The notes under the pieces: model-generated | Told to the model about the DNA's origin: nothing | Seen by the model: only the letters and a program-made list of their open reading frames with translations | The model's database searches: none | Made by a program: the position numbers and the translations under genes | DNA from: UBA1067 sp050874585 | GTDB taxonomy: Bacteria > Verrucomicrobiota > Kiritimatiellia > RFP12 > UBA1067 | Reading direction: 5' to 3' | DNA length: 37,804 nucleotides | NCBI GenBank assembly: GCA_050874585.1 | Contig: JBNMKZ010000021.1 | Coordinates: forward strand, 1 to 37,804 | In this document: positions 1 through 7,700 of the stretch, piece after piece | Numbering within the stretch: the stretch's first letter is position 1 | Layout: every line of letters starts with the position of its first letter

Positions 1-106
1 TAAGTAAACTTTTGTTGCCCAGGCGCGAGAGGTGAGCGCAACCGTGGAAGCCGAGACCGCGCGGCAGCTTCGCGCAAGCCCCCGAGCAAGCAGTTCCTGC
101 GGGGCT
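1..106 (+). repeat. 106-bp direct repeat, copy A
   Basis: This stretch is clearly similar to 612-717. Both begin TAAGT and share a long identical core (AGGTGAGCGCAACCGTGGAA and the bases after it, about positions 29-58), followed by GCAGCTTCGCGC or its near match. The copy reaches the window start, so it may extend further left. It has no coding signature. It could be a dispersed intergenic repeat or part of a decayed mobile element; its function is unknown. Confidence 0.75.
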
Positions 107-240
107 GACACGAAAGGCCACGAAAGCCGGCGAAGCCGGACACGAAAAGACTTCCGTTCTGTTCCGTGGTTGGCCGACCCCACCTTCAGTGAATTTCAGT
201 GTCGGCCGTCAGGTCGGTTCAGTGTGTTCAGTGGCAGAAA
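106..240 (+). repeat. Heptamer-rich intergenic repeat element (left)
   Basis: The element contains CACGAAA at 109, 119 and 141 around a CCGGC-GAA-GCCGG hairpin (127-139), then TTCAGTG at 185, 195, 218 and 227. Several heptamers are spaced 9-10 bp apart, one helical turn. The right end of the window carries the same element in inverted orientation (37620-37728): 196-236 matches the reverse complement of 37622-37662 at about 38 of 41 positions by eye. Similar CACGAAA/CACTGAA arrays are, from memory, common between genes in PVC bacteria. Function is unknown. Confidence 0.8.
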
Positions 241-611
241 ACGAGCACTCCCTCCACCCACGCCGCCGGCAACCGTGCTGACCCGCGCCGCGCCCCACCC
301 GCTCCTCACCTCCGCCCATTGTGGGCCTGTCCGGGGCTTCGCGTGGTGCAGGCGCATGGACGGGGAATGCCACATTCGGCCCTGCTTGGGAGGCGCGAAG
401 CGCAGAAGGGCGGGGAGAAGCCACACCGCGCAGGCGTTGAGTAGGCCCTTTCGCGGCACAACCATCTGCCGCGGCCCGGCCTGCAGTCTGCCTGTCCTTC
501 CTCTCGGGCGAGTGGGTGAGCGCGAAGTGTCGCGAGTGAGGTCTTCCGCGGGGCGCCACCGTAGGAGTTGCTTTGTCTGCAACCATTGATAACCGCCGAG
601 GCAGGGCCGGC

Positions 612-717
612 TAAGTGAAACTTTGTTGTCGACGCGTGAGAGGTGAGCGCAACCGTGGAAGCCGAGACCGAGCGACAGCTTCGCGCGTGCCCACGAACAA
701 GCGGTTCTTGCTCAGTA
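612..717 (+). repeat. 106-bp direct repeat, copy B
   Basis: This is the second copy of the repeat at 1-106, with roughly 85% identity by eye. Its distal end differs from copy A and supplies the -35 hexamer of the prepilin promoter (TTGCTC at 708-713, where copy A reads CTGCGG). In copy B only, the segment GAGC..AACCG near its start can pair with CGGTT..GCTC near its end; copy A does not preserve this pairing, so a conserved RNA fold is not supported. Confidence 0.75.
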
Positions 718-736
718 GGGAGACTTATGCTATAAT
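708..736 (+). promoter_or_regulatory. Sigma-70-type promoter of the prepilin gene
   Basis: TTGCTC (708-713) and TATAAT (731-736) are separated by 17 bp, with an extended -10 TGC immediately before the -10 box. Transcription should start near 742-743, which leaves about 23 nt before the ATG at 766 and excludes starts upstream of the transcript. This is the best promoter in the window. Confidence 0.85.
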
Positions 737-765
737 TCAAGTTGACAATGAAAATAAGGATTACT

Positions 766-1749
766 ATGCCCTCGATTCATTCGGACAGCATGTGCGCCAC
801 GATGTACCGCGCACGGTCGGCGTTTACGCTGATTGAGCTTCTGGTCGTGATTGCCATCATCGGCATTCTGGCCGGCGTGATGGCGATTTCGTTCGGTGGC
901 GCGACCGATTCGGCGCGTGCCACGCAGTGCCTGTCGAACCTCAAGAGCCTGGCGCAGGCGGCGAATGCGACGGCCATGCGCAGCGACTACTATCCTGTGG
1001 CGGGCTCGTACGAGTACGTTCCCCTGACGGGCAAGAAAGTGGTCTATTACGAGTGGGTTGGCTGGATCAGCTGGCTGTCGAATCGCGGCGATCCCTTCAA
1101 CAAGCGGGCGGGAAGGTCGGCTCCGACCAGTTACCAGTCCGTGGAAATCTGCCCGTTCTACGGCACGGGTACGGAGGACGATGCGACGTACGCGTTGACG
1201 AACGGGACGATTTGGGCGGCGACCGGCAAGAATCGCACCATCTACACGTGTCCGTCGCACGTGCGGTATCGGCGCGACCAGAACATGACGGCCCCCTACT
1301 GGAGCTACGTGATGAATGCGAAGTTCGGCTATGATTATTCGCAGGGCTCGCGGGCGGTTGGCGGAGCCCAGAGGTTCGGGAACCTCTCCCGGGCGGACCG
1401 CATGCTGATGTTCGCTGAGTTGCCGATGTGGACGATTGAGGGCGGCAAGACGACGCCTGTGCAGGACGGCAGTGGCTATGAGGCGGACTGCACCCTGCAG
1501 TACAAGGCCTCCGTCGGCGGCAAGAGCTACGGTTCGAGCTGGAACGGGACGCCTGAGTGCATCGGCTTCAACCACAAGGTCGGCAAGCGGAGTTTCGTTG
1601 GCCACATCGCCTATGCCGACGGGCATGTGGCGAAGATCACCTATGTGGAGAATGGCGAACTGAGTGTCCAGCAGCTGACGGCCCTCCTGTGCGAGGGCAA
1701 GGACGTTGCCTTTGATGGACGAAACTACAAGGAGCTGAAAGATTACTAA
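766..1749 (+). CDS. Prepilin-type protein with H-X-DG tail motif
   Basis: The predicted protein is 327 residues with a type IV prepilin leader: 19 residues, then cleavage SA|FTLIELLVV with Glu at mature position 5, followed by one hydrophobic helix (about 20-42). The -1 residue is Ala rather than Gly. Near the C-terminus, FNHK...YADGHV (about residues 271-290) resembles the H-X9-DG motif of PVC prepilin-like proteins, but the spacing is expanded to X14. The start at 766 is chosen because TAAGGA (755-760) lies 5 nt upstream and the promoter places the mRNA start near 742. It lies 4 nt upstream of the giant gene, so the two are probably co-transcribed. Such proteins are processed by PilD-type peptidase and held in the inner membrane or built into a pseudopilus; the actual role is unknown. 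Confidence 0.9.
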   Translation: MPSIHSDSMCATMYRARSAFTLIELLVVIAIIGILAGVMAISFGGATDSARATQCLSNLKSLAQAANATAMRSDYYPVAGSYEYVPLTGKKVVYYEWVGWISWLSNRGDPFNKRAGRSAPTSYQSVEICPFYGTGTEDDATYALTNGTIWAATGKNRTIYTCPSHVRYRRDQNMTAPYWSYVMNAKFGYDYSQGSRAVGGAQRFGNLSRADRMLMFAELPMWTIEGGKTTPVQDGSGYEADCTLQYKASVGGKSYGSSWNGTPECIGFNHKVGKRSFVGHIAYADGHVAKITYVENGELSVQQLTALLCEGKDVAFDGRNYKELKDY

Positions 1750-1753
1750 CATT

Positions 1754-4700
1754 TTGAAACCTTTCGCACCGTCGAAAACCCTGCAATCGCTGTTCGCGGC
1801 GGTTGTTGCGGGGCTTTCACTTGTCGCGTCCGGCGGGTTGGCGGAAGATGTCGTGTTCGAGGGCGGGACGACGAACTGGGTGGATGGCGACCTCGTCATC
1901 ACGTATGCCGATCCGACGCGTGTGAGTAAACTGTCCCTACCAAAGACGGCTACGGCGCGGATTCTCGCCGTCGGCGGCGGCGGCGGCGGCGGACGTGTCA
2001 CAAATACATCGGGAACGCGTGGCGGCGGCGGCGGTGGCGGCGGTGGTGGCGTTGTCATCACAAATGAGGTCGTTCTACGAGGGGATTATGCCATTACCAT
2101 TGGTGCGGGTGGCGTTGCCGCTGAAGGTGGTACGAATGTAAGCAACCCCGGTGGAAATGGTGGAAACACAGTCCTAACGGATTCCCTTGGACAGGAAACA
2201 GTTCTTACCGCTTTGGGTGGTGGCGGTGGTGGTGCTGAAAGCAAAGGTGGTGATGGCGGTTGTGGTGGCGGCGGTTCTCGATCTGCCGCAGTTCCCTCCG
2301 AAGTCGGCGGAACAGGATCGCAGGGTTGCGATGGTGGTGGTAGCGCATCCAATCGCGGCGGCGGTGGCGGTGGTGGAGCTGGCACCCCTGGTGCGTCTCC
2401 GACGGGAATGAGTACGGGTGCGGCTGGTGGTGATGGTCTTGAATGTGACATCACTGGAACTGTTGTCATCTATGGCGGCGGTGGTGGTGGCGGAAACTCC
2501 TATTCGCCGATGACTAACAACAAGAGCCTGGGTGGTGCTGGCGGCGGTGGCCATGGCGGCGGTGGACGTAGTAGTTCGTGGAATGCCGCGGAGAACGGTA
2601 CAGATGGCCTTGGCGGCGGCGGCGGCGGCGGCGGTACGGCCGATGGAGCCGTGGCCGGTCGGGGCGGCAACGGCGTTCTCATCGTTCGCATTACCTCCTA
2701 TCTTGATGCGGGCGTAACGCCCCCGGCCATTCGCTCGGATCTGGTCTTTACGGGCGAACCGCAGACGGCGGGTGATCCCGACGACCCGAATCGGGCCTTC
2801 TATTCGGTGACGGCGGGGCAGGACACGGCGACGGACGCGGGCGACTATTCCTTTACGGTCACCCTGAACGAGGGACTGGAGTGGACGGACGGGACGACGG
2901 AGCCGAAATCGTTCAGCTGGTCCATCGCGCCGAAAGTTGTGTCGGTGCCGAAGGCCCGCGAGGGTCTCGTTTACGATGGAACGGAGCAGGCGGGCGTGAC
3001 GAACGATGTCCCGTCGGACGCGGCGTTCTATGAGGTTACGGGCGGTTCGGCCGTCAATGCGGGCGCGTATGCGTTTACGGCGACCCTGAAGTATGCGGCG
3101 ACGAATGTCCACTGGGCGGACGGGGAGACGGGGCCGAAGACGTTCCCCTGGTCGATTGCGAAAGTGGTGACGGCGATTGAGGGCCTTCGGTTGGCGGACT
3201 GGCAGGTGGGTGCGACAGCCAACGAACCGTCCGTCACCCGCGTGGTGAATGGGTCGGTGGCTGCTATCGTCTACTCATACCGTGCGCAGACCGAGACGGC
3301 TTGGAGCCTCGCCAAGCCGACGGCGGCGGGGTGGTATGTGGTTCGGGCGACGCTTGCCGAGACGACGAACTGGTCCGAGGCCGTGGCGGAGACGGCGTTC
3401 TGTGTGTGGAAAAATCCATCGGGCGAGTACACCTATTTTGTGGATGTCACGAATGCGGCCTCGGCGGGAGCGGGCGTGGATGTCACGATTTCCGAAGCGT
3501 CGCTCCCGGGTTTTCTCTACGATTGCACGGACGGACTGAAGGATGGGGCGTTCCGCTTCGTCTATTCGCGCACGGCCGACCCCATTGACGACATCCTGCT
3601 CGCGTATTCGAACCTGACGTGGAATGTCGCGGGCGAGTCGACGATGCGCGTGCGCCTGCCGGACGGAGTGACGCGGGCGAGTCCCATTCGGATGTACTGG
3701 CATGCGCAGGTGGCGGAACCGCTGAGCCGCAACGATCCCGGGGCGGCGAGTGGCTTGTCCGTGGGGACGGCGGCGACGGGGTACGGCCTCGTGAACAGCA
3801 ACGGCGTCTGGATCAACTACTGGACGCAGGAGCCGGCCCTCTCGAAGACGACATGGGACGAGTCTGAGACCCCGGGTGTCCTCACGCCGGGTGCGCTCAA
3901 GGTCGGCTCGGTCAAGACGACCTACCGCAAGTTGCCGCATGGAGCCGAGACGGAAACGATGCCGCTGACGCGGGGATCTTACGCGGCAATGCTGACGATG
4001 GCCGACATGGGCGCGGACTATGCACTTGATGGTGGGGCGCGGCAGTTGCAGTACGAGATTCTCGGCCATTCGTCCGTCGCGTCCCTTGGCGGGACGGCAA
4101 GCGGACGCATTCTGCTCGGCAATGATGACACGGGCGGCAATGGGCGCGAGGCCATTACCGACCAGGGCTATTGGCAGACGGCAGACACGGGGCATTCCAT
4201 TTACTGGACGCATGAGGGGTCTCATCAGACGACATTGATTCCCTATGCAAAGCCAGGGGTTTATCATACTTTGAACAAGGTGGAGCCGACATCTGACGGG
4301 GATGGCTCGGTCCTTCAGACGAATGTGCTGTGGCGAATTGTTGACGGAATGATTGGAAATATATTCCGTAGCGGAAGTCGGGGAAACGCCTCGGCGAACT
4401 ATCTCCCGTGGTCGTCAACTTCTCGGTCGATGTCCAGTGACACGGCATTGCCCCCCGACACCACCTATTCTGGAATGACGGGCAATTCGGAGGTTGCGAA
4501 TATTATCCTTCGAAATAAGGAGGATGCGGCTGTCTATTCGCCTTTCTACACAAATGGTATTGGCGTGGTTTATTTTGATGCTGTCAATGGTTTCATTGGT
4601 TCGGCAGAAGACTATAAGATTGTAGTTGAAATTGCCACCAAGACGGCGACGGGGCTTGTCCCGACGGACGAGAACTGCCGTGGCGATGACGAACGGGGGG

Positions 4701-7700
4701 ATGAGGATCCGTACTACAACCTGCGCGGGCAGTGGAAGCCCGTGGCAATTCTGCCGCTTGTCAAGGACGGGACGGACGAATTTGTGGCGCAAACACGGCG
4801 GACCGAACTCGACCTGCTTGGCTTTTCGGGGGGCGGCAAGACCGACAAGTTCGTGCGTGGGTGCGCCGAAGTGAATGTTCGTGGACCCGTGCGGTTCCGC
4901 ATTCGGCGAGTGTCTGCCTATTCATCCTACAGTGAGGATAGTTATCGTGGATTGCTTCTCCTCGACAACATTATCGCATCGCCGCCGGCGATGTACACGG
5001 ACTTGGCACCGTTCGGGCATTACGACGAGCGGAAGGTCGGCAAGCAGACGCTGGGGCAGGAGTGCGCCCTCTCGATTCCTTTCCCCTCCATTTCCGACAC
5101 CGAGGTCTATGCCCGGGCGAAGGCGCAGAACGTGACGACGCCGGATTTGCCGATTGACAACACGAACTTTGTGGCTTCGGCGCGGCTCAACTACCGCTGG
5201 CGCTACCTGAACCAGCGCTTCAGTCCCGCCCGCGTGGGCGATGAGGATCGCTGGGAGACGGTCATCCTCGACCCGGAGGACGGCTACCGCTCGATTGAGC
5301 CGCTCACGTATCCGGCGGCCGAGGGCGACATCGAGTTCTTCTACGACCTGACGCTCCAGGCCCCGTTCTACGCCTACCAGGACTACTCGGGGTGCGGTGT
5401 CGCGAAGCCGACGGGCGACTACACGGAGGAAATCCGCCACTGGACGAATCGGATGGATCTGTCGGTTCTTGAGAGCACGCGCCTCGCGAGCGGCGGCACG
5501 AACTGGTTCGTGCGCCTGCGGAACGGGACGAGCAACTGGGCGTCGATGCGCCTCGTGCTGGAGGGTGGCTCGGGGAGCCTTTCGGGCGAATACGACATGG
5601 AGTTGACGGGTGACAACACGTGGCGGACGCTCGTCCTCGTGCCGACGAATGCCGAGGGCGTGGTCAGTTTCCACTTCGAGGGCTTCAACGAGCTGGCGGC
5701 GGGTGCGATCGAGATTCCTGCCGACCCCGAGGCCGTGCGCTGGGGCGTCGTCTCGTCGGGGACGAATGCCGTGCCGGCGACGGGCAAGCTCGTCCTGCGC
5801 GGCGCGAATGACGGTCTTGTCCCGCTGGACCATGTGGCGAACTATCTGGAGTTCAAGCTGAACGACCGCTTTGCGACATACGCGATTACCCGTGCGGAAT
5901 ACCAGGACTTCAACCACTGGAACGACGCGGCGCGTGACAAGACGTTCAAGATCAACTATGTCGAGACGAACTCCGTCGACTATGCGGCGATGCAGACCTA
6001 CAAGAGCGATTTCTCCGACTGGCAGCTCTACGCGGCGACGAACGCCAACTGGAACGAGACGTTCTCCCTCGCCGACTACACCGACCCGGCGTATCCGAAG
6101 GAGTCGCTCTACCAGCGCACGGCCACGCCGAATGGATGGACGGCGCAGAACGTCTCGTGGGTCTTCGAGAATCTCGTCACGTCGAACGACGTGGCGAAGT
6201 CGGGCGGCATGGCGGCGAAACTGCTCGGGCAGGGCGGTGGCGTCATTGACTTCACGAACGTGAATACGCCGTCGGGTCTTGATCGGATTACCTTCCGCAC
6301 GCACATTGGGCAGTCGATGACGTTTGACTCGTTCAGCTACAGCGTGGCCGCCCTGATGGACGACAACTACACCTTCCATGCGCCGCTGTCGATGAGCCGT
6401 GATTGCAAGTCGGACGGCGACAAGATTGGCGACATGGCGGTCGGAGCCTCCGTCTCGCTCGTCGCCTACTACTACCCGCATGTCGGGTGCTATGAACTGC
6501 GGCTTTCGCGTCCCTACAGGGGCAAGACCATTTTGCTCGAACTCTACAAGTGGACCTATCGCGGTCAGGCATCGGTGAGCGAACGGCTCTGCTACACCTA
6601 CGCCGACGCCTCCCTGTGGATGAGCGATGCGGACGAGCGGTCGGGAACGGATACGGAGATTAAGCGAAACAAGTACTACGGTGCGTTCATCTCGTGCGGT
6701 GACCGGGGCGGTGGCACGGAGATTATTTGCGGTGTCGCGACCGATCCGCAGAAATTGAATCCGACCAGGCCATCGAGCGGCTTCAGCGGCCAGTCCCATG
6801 TTGGTCTGATTTACACCGATACCGACAATCCCCACCTCTACGGTTCCTATGGTGTCGCGGCGAAGGACTGCCCGGCCCAGTTCGTCATGCCGTCCTATTC
6901 GGCCCTTCCTCTGCAGGATGCGGTCAACGTGCGGGCGGCGGTTGGTGCCAAGGATCACTTTGGCAAGGACACGGATGGACAGACGACAATCGACATCAAC
7001 CTCACGGCGAACGATTTGCAGCCTGTGAGCGATGATATCCCGACGCGTAAGTGGGCCAAGGTGCCCGGCCGCGCCGAATGCTTCACCAATACGACGGCGG
7101 GCTTGTTGTGGTCGGGCCTGCGTACGCCGACGAACCTGACGCAGAACCTGGAGGTCTGGCTCAGCCCGAAGGGCCAGCAGCAGAGGGGGACGCGCTTTGC
7201 GGAAGTTCCCGTCTCGGGCTATGCGTTCGTGAACACCTCGTCCGTCTTGATTCACCAGACGGGGACATACGATGTGCGCTTCAAGACGGCCGACGACCAG
7301 GCCGTGGACGTGGTCATCGACGACATCATCCAGTACCAGTGGCAGGCCCCGAACATCGAGGACTCGAAGTTCTACGAGCAGGGCAACTACATCTACACGC
7401 AGGGCATTGTGCAGGAAAATGTGGGTGCGCGGACGCGGGAGGTCCTTCTCCAGCCGTCCCGGGCGATTGCCGAGAAGCCGGTCTCGCTCCGTTCGCCGCT
7501 CCTGTCGGGTCTTGGCAAGATTGCCTTCACCTATCAGGCGGCGGACGAGAATGCCCAGATCTGGGTTCAGGTGGCGACGAACGACGTCAGTCGGAACTTG
7601 AACACCTACAACCTGTCGGTTGTTGAGGGCGAGGGTGCTGGCCAGTGGAAGACGATTCGCAAGTACGGTCCGGCGAGCGCCGGCTTTACGGGTGACGACG

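Larger units (their letters stand above)
1..765. other. Repeat-rich non-coding region
   Basis: No credible gene is seen here. The open frames on both strands overlap each other, are rich in Arg, Pro and Ser, lack recognisable domains and have no ribosome binding site. The region holds two copies of a 106-bp direct repeat (1-106 and 612-717), one heptamer-rich element (106-240) and a GC-rich spacer (241-611) in which I recognise nothing, apart from a small GTTGC/GCAAC hairpin at 567-583. It ends in the promoter of the prepilin gene. I checked by eye for tRNA, RNase P and SRP signatures and saw none. Confidence 0.7.

Noticed and set aside
106..240. CRISPR array
   Set aside because: Repeats are 7 bp with irregular 2-20 bp spacing and no 25-40 bp spacer pattern; no cas genes are present.
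32..589. Open frames on both strands in the left intergenic region
   Set aside because: They overlap one another, cross repeats, have biased composition and no ribosome binding site, so they look like chance frames in GC-rich DNA.
612..717. Conserved RNA gene in the 106-bp repeat
   Set aside because: The best long-range pairing in copy B is not kept in copy A, so two copies give no covariation support.
730..2061. Minus-strand frame starting with a long proline run
   Set aside because: The proline run is simply the complement of the in-frame glycine codons; the rest mirrors the prepilin gene.
1973..2632. GGC tracts as phase-variable on/off switches
   Set aside because: The unit is three bases and in frame, so length changes cannot shift the reading frame.
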